NCBI GenBank assembly: GCA_018806985.1 | Contig: JADANN010000364.1 | Location: forward strand, 2,969,001 to 3,033,000 | DNA from: Angiostrongylus vasorum | Lineage: Eukaryota > Nematoda > Chromadorea > Rhabditida > Metastrongylidae | Reading direction: 5' to 3' | DNA: 64,000 bases | Part shown: one piece after another, positions 11,340 to 24,658 of the stretch | Layout of the letters: each line of letters starts with the position of its first letter | How positions within the stretch are numbered: the first letter of the stretch is position 1 | Notes under the pieces: model-generated | The model's input: only the letters and a program-made list of their open reading frames with translations | Told to the model about the DNA's origin: nothing | Database searches by the model: none | Position numbers and translations under genes: made by a program

Positions 11340-11660
11340 TCAGTTTAACATTGTATTTACTGCTTATTAATTTTTCACGGCAAGGTATTATGTGAAAAAC
11401 AACCACAATGATTCAGAGGTATACGCAAAACTCTGGTCCCAAGCCACCTTCGTACATGCGATTACCCTTCTCGGGGGACTTACGTATACCACTGAATCTG
11501 TTGATCTCCCTTTCTCATAGCGAGTTTTTTTACCAAAATTGTGCCATCAGCAATACATCTCAACGAGAATGACCTGAGCAGCAGAGATCGGCAATGAACC
11601 CAGTTATGCATTCGAGATCACAACGTCTAGATGAAAGAATAACACCTTTGTAGCAACTGC
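11340..11660 (+). repeat. Repeat family M copy
   Basis: Contains TTCACGGCAAGGTATTATGTG, ACAACCACAATGATTCAGAG, GTGCCATCAGCAATACAT and CGGCAATGAACCCAGTTATG, the same order as in 23970-24290. No open frame. Decayed non-autonomous element. Confidence 0.5.
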
Positions 11661-11707
11661 TCATAGCATAGTTAGATTAAAAAACTGCCTGAGAAGAAGG
11701 CAAAGCG

Positions 11708-11800
11708 AGGGCCTCAGTGGTGCAGTGGATAACACCTGAGCTCCCGTAAAGAGTAATCCCGGGTTCAAAGCTGGACTGGTGTCGAATTACTAAAAGTACT
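11708..11800 (+). repeat. tRNA-like sequence (SINE head or tRNA pseudogene)
   Basis: GGTGCAGTGGATAACACC resembles a tRNA A-box/D-arm region and CCCGGGTTCAAAGCTGG resembles a B box/T arm, about 45 bases apart. I cannot fold a full cloverleaf, so a working tRNA gene is not called. Confidence 0.35.
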
Positions 11801-12138
11801 TTACTGTCGTAATGATTGCATTTTTATTTATTTATTACTTTAGCGTCCAACACATGTACCGCATTGGTCCAGTTCCTGAACTTCTTGCATAGCAATCATT
11901 TTGTCGCACCCACCAACCACAAGGGGCATGAAACATTTTTCTTTACTATGGCTTCGGCTGCTGTTTGAATAATTTTTCGTTTCGTCTCGTTGTGAATGTC
12001 GCTAAACGCTGGCGGAGTCGATTCTGGTTGGAATTCTGAGATAACCTCGTTAGAATGCTCCCACATGTATAAACGGGAGTGAGTTTGTCCCCGAGAAGTC
12101 TGCTACCACTTTCCCAACCGTAGAGGGGGAATATAACA

Positions 12139-12420
12139 GGGCGCGTGTGGCGCAGTGGTCGGAAGTGCCCTGCAACACACATGTGGAATCGATCTCCGCT
12201 GCCCATGGCTCACCAAGCCTTCCATCCCTCCGGGGTCGGCAAATAGATACCAGACTTGTCCGCGAGGATAGCAGCGCTGGCTCGGTACGTCGGTAGGCCA
12301 ACGCGAGTCATTGTAAAGGCCAGATAAGCATTCAGACACCTCCAAACGATGGTCAATGAAATAGAATGCATGGCGCATCCCTCAGGGGATTGATAAACGC
12401 CGAGAGCTCTATCTTTTTTT
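12139..12420 (+). repeat. SINE family 1, near full length
   Basis: Head GCGCGTGTGGCGCAGTGGTC, B-box-like GTGGAATCGATCT, body CCTCCGGGGTCGGCAAATAG, GTCATTGTAAAGGCCAGATA, and tail GCCGAGAGCTCTATC followed by a T run. The order is the same as in the other copies. Confidence 0.75.
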
Positions 12421-12423
12421 ATC

Positions 12424-12530
12424 CGTTAGAGGGATAACAGGCTTCCTGAAACCGGTGCGGGGTCGAGCGCGTGCATAGGTTAGGCCGTTAGCGCAACAAG
12501 CTGGAACGCTACCACAGCGCTACTCGCTTA
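12424..12530 (-). repeat. tRNA-like segment next to the SINE
   Basis: GGTGCGGGGTCGAGCGCGTG in minus orientation resembles the B-box side of repeat F3 (7360-7379). Short and decayed; listed as a likely SINE fragment. Confidence 0.3.
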
Positions 12531-12782
12531 CCATTTGAATAAATATATTAGAGAAAACCGAACTCAAGAGGTCCGAGTGTTTTCAAGATGACTTTTATCG
12601 TTAAAATCATAGGCTGGCCTCGGGCCATAATGCCATTAATTTACAGTCGTTGTCAACGTTTCTTATTTTTTTATGATTTCCACAGTGGTCAATAGGGTTA
12701 ATAATGTCTACGTAAATCCTGCTGGAGTCTCCTTGAACATTTTGATGATTAGTAACTTTTTATTCCAAATTGTGAGTTAAAA

Positions 12783-13085
12783 GTGCGTGTAGCCCAGTGG
12801 TAGTGATGCGTTTCATCACGATACCTAAGCCGATTCTAGGTCACTGGTCTCACAGCGCCCCCCCTCTTTATGGGGGTCGGAAACTTGGTGCCAGACACGT
12901 ACGTGATCTGGCAACTCGCTTCAATGCACGTGGAAACGCTCTAGGGATGAGTACCCCCATATGCTAGGGAGAATCGACTCAACCAGTAAACCAGAACTCG
13001 CAGGAGAACCTCTAACGACATCCCATGACATTCGTGAAGAAAACGACAGTCCTCAAGCAGCAGCTGTGACCAGGTGTGAAAACGG
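12783..13085 (+). repeat. SINE family 2
   Basis: Head GTGTAGCCCAGTGGTAGTGA (A-box-like) and later GAGAATCGACTCAACCAGTA and CCTCAAGCAGCAGC. The same order occurs at 40498-40845, and in part at 59056-59420 and 62481-62690. tRNA-derived head, non-coding. Confidence 0.55.
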
Positions 13086-14939
13086 TTTCTGTTGAAATCA
13101 ATAAACTTCCGTGGTAGTTGAATTATTTTGGTGTTGTTTTGGAAGCGGCGATTATTTCGAAACTAAACGCAGTGTGGTAAGTTTTCCAAAAAAGAAAACC
13201 TCAGCATAAATCGCTTGCTGCTTACTGGGCAGGAGTATAAAATGCGAGTGGCACGTGACCATTCCAGTCGGATTACTTGAGAAGAGCAGCCGATTTGTCA
13301 TTATACGTTGTTTATTTTTAATAAATAGGATGACGATCCTCTTATTTATTTTTCACCCAATTGATACTACATGCTACACCAGTGACCACGGTTACTACAG
13401 TCGTATTCACGATTTTCACTGTAGTTGAAGAACAAGTTAGTCTTATTCCATATGAGAACAATGCACATCTACTTGTTATGGTAAAATAGACAAGACCACA
13501 TCATGAAAATGGAGAACTAAAAACAGAACAAATAATGCTGAACTGAAATTGTGATGCTATCAAAACTCCTAGGAGTACCATGGCATTTCACAAATTGCAT
13601 TATGTATCGGAATAGCGGAAATACCGGCTACAAGGATGCCAAGCGTGTCGAAGATTATGACAGTGGACAGAGCGAACTCGCGAATGGAAGCGTCAACCTG
13701 CAAACAATGCATTCGCTTCGACGATATGTTCGCCAACACACTCGTGAAGCTCTTATGGACAGACGGCAGTGGTCGCTGTCTTTTTTTTACTGAAAGCTTA
13801 TCCCTGACAACACTACATTCCAGTAGTCAGACCAGTGCAATTCCAATCTCATGAAAATCCCCAGGGTTATAGAGAAGAGCTTTACACCATAATCTTCGGG
13901 TGCTGAGGCCGAATAAACTCATGACTGCGATCAAAAAATCCAGTTGGAAGGAGTTAAGAGGGCGTAATTCCTGCTACTACCGTGGTAATAGCGTTCAGCT
14001 TATTTCTTCACCACCTACCTTATTTATATTGCATTGCGTTTTTTTACTTACATATTTAGGAAACGATTGAGGAAACGCTTAGTGCAATACAAATGACCTG
14101 AAATGTGGGGAAGATTGTTACGTGACTTGTAGAAATTTTACGAGATTACTAGCACATGCGGTCTTAAATCTGCTCAAAGATCGAGTTTTACATTACTGGT
14201 CCTGACATTAAGTTCTCAGTTGCCACAACTGCATTTTTCCACGGTAGCAACAATTCATGACATGAGTTTGCTGCTTGTTGGAGTATTGGGTAGAAATGTC
14301 GAACGTGCTCTTAGTTAGAAAGACCTCAACGGGGGGTGAACCTGCCAGCTAGCTGTTAGGGAAATGTGGGATTTCGTATACGAATTAGTGCAAGTGAGTC
14401 TAATCAGAAAAGCATCTCACCTTTCTGTGTATATGATAAAAAGTGTTTACATATGATGCGCCACCGATGAGACCCTCGTACAGAATGATGGCGCACATTA
14501 CACCGAAGTGAGGCACGAAGGCATAAATCGCATTGAATATCAGAAAAAAGCATATTCAGAAACTAAAATGGCGATATAAAATGGTGTGCGGTGAGGTGCC
14601 GACTTCGCTCTTAACACTTCAATACGACCTACCATTATCATTTCAATCAATTTTACAGTTGTCGACAATCGGCTTCCACATCACTCTTGAGCAGCCTGTC
14701 ATTTTTTTCATTCCTACTTTCATTCTTGATTTCGGTTTTAATACCATGTCTGAATCAACTGCTAGGAAGACGAAATGAAGGAGTCGTTGCCGAAAAGATA
14801 CTTCGCTCGGATCTACATTATGGTAAAGGCTTTCAAATCCTTTTGCAACACTGAACCAAGACTTAAAGAGGATCAAGTTGCGCCACTAGTAGTAGACCAG
14901 CCTCAGTACCCCGCACTCTGGGTGATCCCATTTGTGACG

Positions 14940-16600
14940 TCAGGAGGGGGAGACGACCGGTGAGAAGCCACAAAACCTCGGGTTGGGCAGGAATTCACTG
15001 GAACCGGATTTAACGAAAATACACACGACACGCCATGAAGATTGTTTTTTTTTACTCTGCACGTGTAATGCCAGAGCAGGCAGCAGGCACTTCAGGCGTC
15101 GATCTTCACGCTCTTCTTGAAGCCGCAGATCGCATCGAATTCTACGTGATCGACCTATAAAAAACAAAAACCAGGAAGACCGACATAGCCGAATAGACAA
15201 TGGGGCCCTTGTCATTCACTGAGAGAAGATCCCGTTACGAATTCTCGGTGGCGTAGACTTTGTTGCCCACTCGTCCACTGTCCAGCTTACCTACTCGTAC
15301 GAGATCCTTTCCCTTCGCATGGCCGCCCTTCTGCTTCAACTGACGCGTCATAGGAAGAGTGATCAATTGCTACACACCGACCGATGTAGTTGGGAAGTAC
15401 GAATTAGATCCGTTCTACTAACGGCTAGAAGAATTTATCCGCTGTGGTAAAGCGTATTATAAAACTCCTGTTCGAAACTTTAATGCCGGAAGAGTAAAGA
15501 ATCACAAAAAAGAAGCGCTCTGAAAAACTGCCGCTGCAGTTTGTGTTCCGTTTGCATGGTTCCACTGTCAGTCCTGATGAACGAAGACGCAATCACCACA
15601 ATTCTGCGTCGTAATACGAAGTTAACAACGGAAAAGTTCCTCACCAACCTTTTTCCGTCTCACAATCCGCGTCCCAGACCCTAAAATTCCCGCTGAAGAA
15701 ACAACACTTGGAATTCTTCCCTCTGATATTCAAGTTGCGATAGACAGAATGAGAAAAATGCACAGCACCAGACCCTGTACTAACACCAGGAACTTTGTCA
15801 GAGTTGGAATCCACAGTTTATATGTACTTCTTTCGACATATTTTCCTTCAATAGGAAAAAACTCCAGACTGGAAGACGTTGCGCACGGTCATCCTCTCCA
15901 AGAAAGGTGACTGAAGTGATCATCGAAGCTAGGGCATCTCGTATGTGTAACTTTAACGTTCAATGAACATGGAGAACAACATGAAGAAGGAGTTAGGCAG
16001 AAGACGGAAAGCAGCATGGGGAGCATTCGGCAAGTCAAAGAAACCACCTACCAACTAAAGGACCTGAAAATTTGCGCTAACTTTTACGATTTAACAGTTC
16101 TCCTAACACTCTGTTATGCAGCAGAGTCGCGGGCTGATATTTCAACCACGTCAAGAAGCCTGGGCACCACCCACCGAGCACTTAGACTATGTCTAAAATT
16201 TAACCGCACACGAAGTAGATAGCCGAAGTGCGAGGCTCTAATTTCCGCTGTCTTCGAGACAGAAGAGCGCGCATCTATACTGAAAAAATATATTGGCGGG
16301 CCATATAATGAGAAGAACAAACGACAGATGGTCTAAAAGAACTATAGAGTGGACTCCATGAGGATACAAGCGTTCCTTAGGACTACCACACGTTGGGTGG
16401 ACGTATTCATGACTAGAGTCAAACAGCTGTACTCGCTGCTGCAGTTGTTTTAGAGATCACGGTACGAGACTCGCACTCGCAACCATATTTGAAGCTGGCC
16501 ATCACCACGGACGACGACCGCAGGCCAAGGAAGCAAACGAAAAAGGGCTGTGGCCGTCACATCTCGTGAAGACGGGCAGCCCAAGCAAGTAAGTAAGTAA
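14940..16600 (+). pseudogene. RTE family 2 retrotransposon relic (endonuclease and RT parts)
   Basis: Plus-strand frames read, in order: CNARA then an LLEAADRI-like decay near 15050-15140 (start of the APE endonuclease), NGALVIHREKIP and VDFVAHSS near 15200-15290, ILPSDIQVAIDRMRK near 15715-15760, DWKTLRTVI-like and LSKKGD near 15870-15910, RRRKAAWGAFG near 16000-16035, GHIMRRTNDRWSKRTIEWTP near 16300-16360. This is the order of an RTE endonuclease-reverse transcriptase, with the RT catalytic middle missing and many stops. It lies in intron 9 of CLN3 copy B, on the opposite strand. Confidence 0.65.
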
Positions 16601-16859
16601 CATTACAGTTAAGACTAATACGTAAAGCACTAAACGGCCATTTCCGGTAAGGTATATGTCGGTTCTTGGGTTTTTTTTAGCTTTCAATGTGAGAGATGTG
16701 GTAGTCAATAATACTCATTTGTAACAGATAACCAAGCTAATTCAGCATCCTTCCACTGGGAAATAATTTTACCCTAACCGATCACAGCTTAGAAAATTTC
16801 ACCAAAAAGTTAATGCCATTGGTTATTTACATGAAAATCTAGACGTATTGTCATAACGA

Positions 16860-17560
16860 GTAGTGCAGGTCCCATCACCTTTTCCATTCGCTTCTTCTTC
16901 GCGCAGTCGTCGTCCATTGTAGTGGTTTGCTTCAAATGTGGTCGCAGCCACGAGGCATATACCGACATCATTTACATCTGTGAATGCAGATAGATTACAT
17001 TAGCCATGAAGACGTCCGTCTGTCCTTTAGATGGTCGTTGACGCTTGTATTCTCTTGGAGTCCAGTCGACAGCTTTTTTGTCCATCCAATGTCCATGTCC
17101 ACCTGTTCTTCGTATCTTTTGCGCAAAAAATGCGTGCTTTGCTATCGATGTCACTTTTTCTAGACCTGAAAGATGAGACCAGTCTCGAAGATCTCAGATG
17201 GTATTCCAGCCGGACGTTGTGACCGCTAGTCAAATTTCAAAAGACATTGTTCAAATGCTCAGTGGGTGATGAGCAGATTCCTTAAAGTGGTTAAAGTATC
17301 AACCCACGTCTCTGCTGCATAATAGAGTGTTGGGCGAAGAACTGCTTAATGCAAAACGTGAGCGTTGAGTTATACATCTAGTAGTTGGTTGATGACTTTT
17401 TTAAGAGGTCCATGTTCATGATGCTCTCCTTACTCCGTTATGTTGTTCTCATATGTTTATTGGGTGACCAAGCCACACGTGAGAGATTGTCCCTTTAATC
17501 AGAGAACCATTTAGTTCGATTTTATCACTTTCGCAGTATGCGTTCTCAATAAACTGTGCC
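16860..17560 (-). pseudogene. RTE family 2 relic (C-terminal part)
   Basis: Minus-strand frames give a KIELNGSLIKGTISHVWLG block (the usual LNGSPISETSSYVYLG) near 17525-17465, then RKSDIDSKARIFCAKDTKNR near 17165-17110, a DKKAVDWTPREYKRQRPSKG block near 17090-17035 and CAKKKRMEKVMGP at 16910-16870. It is the same family as 14940-16600 but in opposite orientation, and shares intron 9 of copy B. Frameshifted throughout. Confidence 0.55.
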
Positions 17561-18689
17561 TTCGCCCAATCTTTAGTGCTTTTCACAGAACTTGTTAGTA
17601 GTACAAGGACTTGTTTAGTAGTACAGGAAGCCACAAAAGGTTAGTTCTTTGAACAGAATTTACTCATTATTTTGGAAACTCAGTTCAATCTATTTGTAAT
17701 GGAAGATAGCACAGTGAGCTTGTATCTGTCCACTGTGCGATATAAAAACAATACTGACATTTCAAAAGACATTGTTCAAATGCCACATTGCAAAACGACT
17801 CCTTTTAGAAGGACGAGTAAGCAAAGGAGCACTTACTTGAAGCAAAGGTAACAACGCAATAAAGGTCATGTTCAACTGAACGAGCTTGAGTGAAGACCGT
17901 GAAACAAATACTCCAACTTGGTACATCACCTGCAAGAACATTTACATTGCAATGCAATGCAGAAGGGAACGAGCCATCGCTCTCCCTATGGAAAAGCTGA
18001 TGACCAGTTTACCTGGTACCATTTGTACTGACTTCTCGGGCTGGTGTCATAGCCGTGTTTGCAGTCAAATGTGATGAGCTCTAGCTGAAACGAATATTTC
18101 TGAATGTACTTAAAAAGACCGGAATTCTTATTCGATGCGCTTATTGAGTCCTCTTTGATGAAACCTTCTTCAGAAATAGGTTCCGCCTACTGTTCTGCTT
18201 TAGAAAATCTAAAAATGTGTAAACAAAGCTACAATTCAGACTCACCAGCCCTTGGTTGATTACATATTCAGTAAGGAAGACCAAAAAACAAAGGCACGAT
18301 GTATCGAAGTAAGCGCTTAAAAATGAAGTAGAAATCATGGGAAACCTACGCACTCCTACGTAGTGCACCCATTTACAAAATATGTCACGAAAGTGCTTGT
18401 AAATCTCAGTTCACGTATGGAAACAGATTGTGTTCTCTTACGCGGTCGCTAGCCATAAGGCCTCTTGTGGGAAGTTATTAACACTTTGAACAGAAGCCCA
18501 AATTTCTGTAGCTTCCTCATCTGTTTGTCGAACAGTTTTTCGCTGCATGCGTCTTGATTTGTTATCAACTCGCTCCGGCCCAATATCCCCAGCATATGAT
18601 CATCTAACGAATTCCTTCGACCGTCAAATAACTAGCACTTGTAAATCTTCCTTTCACGTGAATGGGCATCCCAGCAGATTCTACTTGCT

Positions 18690-19430
18690 CATGCGAACCT
18701 CTAAGCACCAAATCTTTTTCCTAGGGTTCTCGTGAGGAACTCTGACCATCAGGTCGGTGGTCTTCGTGCTGTACGCTCAACATCTCGAAGAATGCAATCG
18801 CTAACGACTCTTGTCCATCAGTTCTCGTTTGGAAGCATTTCATGATCTGGCCACTTAAGCTCCAACATTTCGACAAACGATTCTAACCTTTGGATCCACT
18901 TTCTCAATTCTGTGCCAAGCGATACTTCCAGGATTGTTTTCTCAAATGGGAAATGAATGGCGTGGAGTTACCCTTCATCTTGCTCATGCAGCGATCAGGT
19001 TTCCGACGCGTGCGTTAGGGCAGGGAGAATAGTGTGGTCGAAACGGTGAAAATGGAGGTGTATTTTTTAATCCTCTTTAATTCATCATCAACGTTCTTGG
19101 AAACTACTCGTTCCCTCTTGCTTAACTCAGGCGCTAAGTCACTTATCATATTTACTTCTCGACCCAGCTACACGAAGCTAGAGCATTTGGTGGCAATCAT
19201 TCCTTAAAGGTGAATAGGGCATAAGAAACAAAGCCGTTTCTCATGGACATCGTTCTTGTGAGATTTAGTCGATGACCAATCTTTTCACAAGTGTTGTCAA
19301 TATTGTCTAGTACCCATTCCACTTGCCTAGTGCTTAACGTTATAATGACGATATCATCAAAAGAACGAAGATTTTGCAAACTCTGACCATCTACCTTCAT
19401 GCCCATTTTGCTCCCATGTTACACCATCTA
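18690..19430 (-). pseudogene. RTE family 1 relic (RT catalytic end to C-terminus)
   Basis: One frame reads GMKVDGQSLQNLRSFDDIVI near 19403-19340, which contains the RT motif C aspartates (family form FADDIVLIT), followed by KIGHRLNLTRTMSMRNGFVS. Near 19170-19140 it has a YLGREVNMI-like block and near 18850-18725 a WTRVVSDCILRDVERTARRP block. The N-terminal endonuclease and the RT front are absent. Located in intron 6 of CLN3 copy B. Confidence 0.65.
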
Positions 19431-20269
19431 AATCATTGCATGACGATTTCTACAGTAACTATTTCTCAAATAGTTCCCATTTTTTATATTACACTGTCTT
19501 TTATATTATCTTATGTCTTCTATTATAAATGTTTAGTTGTAATCATTATACATCTACTCTTGCACATTCTGTAAAGTTGCCTCTTAGCGACCGTCTCAGG
19601 GCATTTGTCTCGCAGCTGGCTAGAAAGTGATGTTGGAACTTCTTTGTATAAAACACTTTTCTTTGCCCGACGGTTCGAGCGCTGAATAAGCAGCTGCCAG
19701 CTGCATGTACTTTCAAGAATCGACCGTTCCAATGCACTTTTTCTATAAGCTATTATATAGCCTTCACGAACCCTCTGTTCAAATGTCTCTATCGGATTGT
19801 TCTAAATGAAAAAGTGCTTAACCTCTCTTTGAGCACTGTCTCCGATTTCCTCTGTAAAATTCCACCCATTACAGATCGAATATAAGGAGCACCACTAGAC
19901 ATCAAACCAGTGCTTGTGTCTCAGTGCCTCAGCGCTCCAATTCCAGTGTTCGCCCAGCTTCAAGTGTTTCACTTGTCCTCATTTCAATCCCGCTCGTATC
20001 CGTCCATGTAACTACATGTGTCACATTGTTACTATTGTGTTATTGCTATAAACTGTTACAAGCCAAACTCGAGATTGATCACGACAGTTACGGAAAAGAC
20101 CCGCGTTACGAATCTATACAAAGTCGAGCATTCCACCCTACAGTTGGCGGACAGAAGACAAATCAGACCAACTACTCTCTATTCCACTGGGCAATTAGCA
20201 CAATTTCGACGATGAGTGCAAATTATTATAGTGAGATCGTACCGCTATCTTTTTTGTAATGATGATACT

Positions 20270-21080
20270 GTTGCTGTAAGATTTTTGTACAGTTCACAAA
20301 GGTTCTTTTTCTACTGAGGCGCGACGCCCTGGTTGTCCAGAGATCTATGTCTGCTTGTGTCTCAACTGAGTCAACGACCGTTTCTATATGGATAAATAAC
20401 CGTCTGAATGTACTCTGTCGTACTCAACCCTTCTCGAAATCTTGTGTACTCACATGCTCGTCGTTCTTTCAGTGTTCTACCAACTCTGTTGGTAATGACT
20501 CCACTGAACATATGCTGTTTCTAGTACTCCGCTGGTAGAAAACTTTGCATTCTGATAGCTCACTTGTGAAGACCCGAGTCAGTCTGTTATGGAGGACTGG
20601 CGAATGGTTCATAAGGTGTTTAAATCTCATTATATTCAAGCCAGGTGTTGTACGACCCTTCACCGGCAAAGCAACATGTCTAATTTCGGAAAGGAGAACT
20701 GGTGGAAAGACATATCCATTCAAATCACTGTTTGGTTCTAATACGCACGTATTGCTTGCTGAATATGTGGACTGGATGTCCAGTTTCTTCCAGTGTAAAC
20801 CTGGAGCACATTTGTTGGACGTGACTCCTAACCACCTGTCATATAGTATTGAGCCACTTAAACGCAGGCTTTTGGTACAACTTACTTATAGAATACTATA
20901 TGCATAGACTAAAACAGACCCACGCATGCATAAATTAACATATCTACGTAAACGCAGAAGTTATGTGTTAGATCAGTGCAGGAGCAGCGGCGATTCCATC
21001 TCAGGGATTCAAAAGCATCTTAGAAAAAAAAACAAAGTAGATTTTTTGGACACTCTTCAGGTGACCCCGCGAGGAATCCC
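20270..21080 (-). pseudogene. RTE family 1 relic with internal deletion
   Basis: The right part (20760-21075) matches the 5' leader of the near full-length copy (46560-46770): compare TGGACGTGACTCCTAACCAC with TGGAGGCGACTCCTAACCTC. The left part (20723-20270) is RT: GYVFPPVLLSEIRHVALPVK and LTRVFTSELSECKVF. The endonuclease and linker (about 1.5 kb in the parent) are missing at the junction near 20750. Sits in intron 6 of CLN3 copy B. Confidence 0.6.
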
Positions 21081-21364
21081 TTAATGTAAGAGATCCGTGA
21101 GCTCAAACCAGTGGAAATCAATTCTTCTAGAGCACCGTATAATTTATTACATTGCTGAACACGCTTCTAGAACACACCTGAATAATCTTTAGTCGCTCTA
21201 AACGTCCATTCAGTGCAGACAGTTTCACATCAGCGTTATTGCTAACCGATGATAATTCCTTCATTTCTAGTCGACTGTAAACAAGGTAAGCATCTTCTGA
21301 TTGTCCACTCATTCTACACAGTTTTGTTGTTTTTCATAAACTTTATAGATTTGGCAAGCCTAAG

Positions 21365-21510
21365 CATTTTAAGGAAAGTGGGTAGTGCAGTGAAAGTGAT
21401 GCCGATCGTTAACAGGAATGATCTGGAGGGCACAATTCGGCACTGAGCCCAGTTAAGCTGAGGTTGCAGTCAAAACACAATGTTTGCCTTCCATTTACTG
21501 CCTATTAAAG
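21365..21510 (+). repeat. Repeat family M fragment
   Basis: Contains TCGGCACTGAGCCCAGTTAAG and GCTGAGGTTGCAGTC and ends with TTTACTGCCTATTA, matching 24175-24260. Intron 5 of CLN3 copy B. Confidence 0.45.
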
Positions 21511-23969
21511 TGCAAATATCTCAACATCATTGTAGCTGCACTTTTTTTTGCTTTTTAGCGGATGCAACAATTGAATGATACCAGAAAAAAGTAGTGGAAG
21601 GCCTGCAACTTTGGTCTTCTGATGAAACTCCCCATCTACGTGCCCAATTCGGCAGTCGCAAATTAATAGGACAGTAATAGTTTCAAAGTCCTTAGATTTG
21701 AGAACCTGCGAGAAACCCACTCATTTGGCCGAAGTGAGCTGACTTTTCGTACTGTGGGGGCTTGGACAAGAATCACGTAGTACCTGAAAATCCATCATTC
21801 TAACCTCCTCTAAAACTGCTAACAGTGGATACCGTTAGACATTGAAAACTTCACTAACTTTAAAAAAAAGAGAACGTATTTAAAGATCAAATCTGTGATT
21901 CTTTTGGTGAAGCACTGCAAGTCGGAATTTTCTAGAAGTCTGAGAAACAGCCTAGATTTGAGTAAAGGCTTGACATCACCAATTCAGAATAATGAAGTGT
22001 TCTGAATTCTTCCAAAAGGAGAACATGCTTAAACCTTACGTGAACGCAAATATAACTGGAATGACAAGCATGAAGAGCATAGCCTGAGAAGATGTAAGTG
22101 CAAGCAAGCGAGCATCGGTCATACCGGCATATGAGAAGGCACCAATCAAGGTAGCCGTACCAGTTCCCGACGACCAAGTGGTGACCGTATGCCTGGAATA
22201 GAGATGAGCATCATCAGGAAGTGAATATTGGACGAAAAAAATGTTTCACAGAATAAAATGCGTCTCTTCAAAAAATCGCCTCGTTTTAGAGCTTCATTTT
22301 CGAAAGAAGGTACAGTACCCAACCGTGGACGCCGTTCTAAAATATACAAATGTAAATTTGAATAAGTATCAACAAGTTTCAAACGTATTGGCATGGGTTG
22401 CTTTAATGTTCGGAAATCCAAGAAACTTCTTAGAAAGTCAGTAAACTAAAGAGGGTAATGCTCGAACACCGCTCATTCTTCAGGAAAACAACAGGAACTT
22501 TCCACAGTATAATTTTCAGAGAAGCTAAGAATCTCTCCCAAAAGCAAAAATAAGTACTCTGGACAGTACCCATGTCTCCATGTTTACTTTATGAGCTGTA
22601 GTCACCATTTGGCAAACGCTAACTTCCTCATAGTGGGTGGTTAGACAGTTATGTTTCATAGTCGAAACAGCCTGATTTCGGTTGTGAAACAACGGAGCAG
22701 AGTTGCTGCCCTCTGGCTAAGCTATGCTGCTGAGACTACTCCCCTTATAAAACAGAAAATAGTGACTTTGTCCAAATTTTTTAGGCAAACCAACTTTGAA
22801 TAGTGTCCGGCCAGGCCTAGGTAGGTGAACTCGCCTAATCCACCTGAAAGGGATGCAAAGCAAACGCCGACCAACGCTGGTGGAGCGGATTCTGCAAATA
22901 CAATCACCAGCAAGGAAATTATTTGTAGAGCGCAAACCATGAATTGACGAATCCTGAAAAAAATGTGACCTAAAATGTATTGTGGCGCATACAACGACTA
23001 CTCCTTCAATTATAATACCCGTAGGGAACTCGATGAACGAAGAATGGGCACATCACTTTCACAATGACCGCGGGTAAGGTAATGCAAATGAGCACAACGC
23101 CGACAGAAGTTGATGAACACATTCGAAATGTGATTTCTTTCTGGAAACCGCTTCATAAGGTATGAATAAACTTAATTACAATTGGCGCCAAAGCCGTTCA
23201 ATGTGAAAACGTACATATTTGCTCTAATGTTCAATATAGGTGGGATACGGCATTATTGAGTTTTTGCGTGTGTTTCGCAAAAAATCGCCTCTGAAGCCAC
23301 TACCTAGGGTAGAAAGTAGACTGCAAATTTTTTGCTCTGCTCAAACGAATTTGTTCCAGCTGTAATCCGCGTTTAAGGATGACGACGCGGTTGAGTACGA
23401 TGCCACATTATGGGACCAACAATTTATGAAAGTGAGTAGTGGAGTTGTTTCTCGCAATAACTATACCACTCATTACTGAGTGTCGAATGGCTACAGTAGG
23501 CTCTGCTAAACTGTCTTTCACCTCGCTCACATAGTGTATTTTGCGAGCGTACGCTAGGGGCAGAAGGAATGGAACAGTCCATTACAGCACGCATCCAAGT
23601 GTTCTTTGATTCCAAATCACGGCGTGTTCCCAAAGGGGGGGCTGCAGTTCTCGAAGTGGATTCTTAGCTTCCTCTCAGCTACGTGTCCGAAGTAGCATTA
23701 AATGTTTTTACTGAGGAGATTAAAAACCTCATTAACTGCCTAGAAAAAGCGTATTTGAAACGTTCCGCTTGGCTGGCAAGTGTTTGTTTTATCGGGCAGT
23801 GAAAGTATAGGCAGAACGCTTAAAACCTAACAATAAGATTTCTTGTCGTTGTCCAAGTTTGTTTCTTCTTCTATTATTTCGACGGAATGAAAAGACTCGT
23901 TAGATGATTTCTCAACTGTTATTGTAATCCTGAGCACAAGTACGAGATTTCGACAGCGGAATCAAACAT

Positions 23970-24290
23970 CTGTAACTGTGAAAGAACCACAGTGGTGCTG
24001 AGATATTTGCATGACTCCGGGCCACAGGTGCCTGCTGTGAGGAACGAACGCGCATTACCCTTTCCGGTGACTAACGCGCTCACCACCCGGGTCCTTCGTT
24101 TTCGGCTATCTCTCAGCTAGTTCTATCCATCAGTGCCATCAGCAATCACCCGCAAATGGGGTTGATCTGGGGAGCCCAAGTCGGCAATGAACCCAGTTAA
24201 GCTGAGGCTGCAGTCGAAATCTCAATGTTAACTTTTCTATTTACTGCCTATGACAATTATTCACGGCATTTGTAACTGTATTTCAACGTT
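23970..24290 (+). repeat. Repeat family M copy
   Basis: Contains GCTGAGATATTTGCATGACT, GGCCACAGGTGCCTGCTGTG, CTCAGCTAGTTCTATCCATC, CATCAGCAATCACCCGC and GAACCCAGTTAAGCTGAGGC. It is the single-arm counterpart of the foldback element at 8797-9150 and shows what lies beyond that palindrome's centre. Intron 2 of CLN3 copy B. Confidence 0.55.
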
Positions 24291-24634
24291 ATCAATAAGC
24301 ATTGCTTGGGACGATGTACCCTAATCCAGGATTGTAAAGATCATTGAATACGACCTAGAGTATAAGGTTTTCGGTAGCGTAGCGTAAACATTACTATAAT
24401 CGTCAACCCACCACGCAGTCATCGGTGGTATTTTCAACAGAACGTGATGCACAGCTGTCCTTGTTCAGGATGTCCTGCGCAGCACTTAACATCGTACCGA
24501 ACGCGAAGTTGTTGCACAAGCCAAATATCCTGAAAGCAGGACTTTTCTTAAATTAGCAGAGAGTTTTCCTTCAACAATTTTTTTCAATGGCTGAGCTAAC
24601 CCGAGGTTGACACAAAACGTTTATTCCACTAATA

Positions 24635-24658
24635 TTTCGGCGCCTTCGCCTTCCTCAG
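24635..24658 (-). ncRNA. Hammerhead-like core, third variant
   Basis: Reads CTGAGGA, A, GGCG AAGG CGCC (perfect 4 bp stem II), GAAA, then TATTAGTGGAATAAACG. The core boxes and stem II match the PLE motifs but the stem III side differs and no GTC triplet follows. No PLE protein is next to it; it lies in intron 1 of CLN3 copy B. Confidence 0.4.

Larger units (their letters stand above)
9580..11340. other. Intergenic, no gene recognised
   Basis: Apart from repeat T at 10500-10625, the stretch between the SINE and repeat M shows no recognisable exon, RNA gene or transposon protein on either strand. Confidence 0.5.

Noticed and set aside
11708..12530. Possible tRNA genes
   Set aside because: A- and B-box-like sequences are present but no full cloverleaf could be drawn, and they are associated with SINE bodies.
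19924..20259. 111-codon open frame on the plus strand
   Set aside because: No recognisable domain, no counterpart in CLN3-C, and it lies in an intron between RTE relics.
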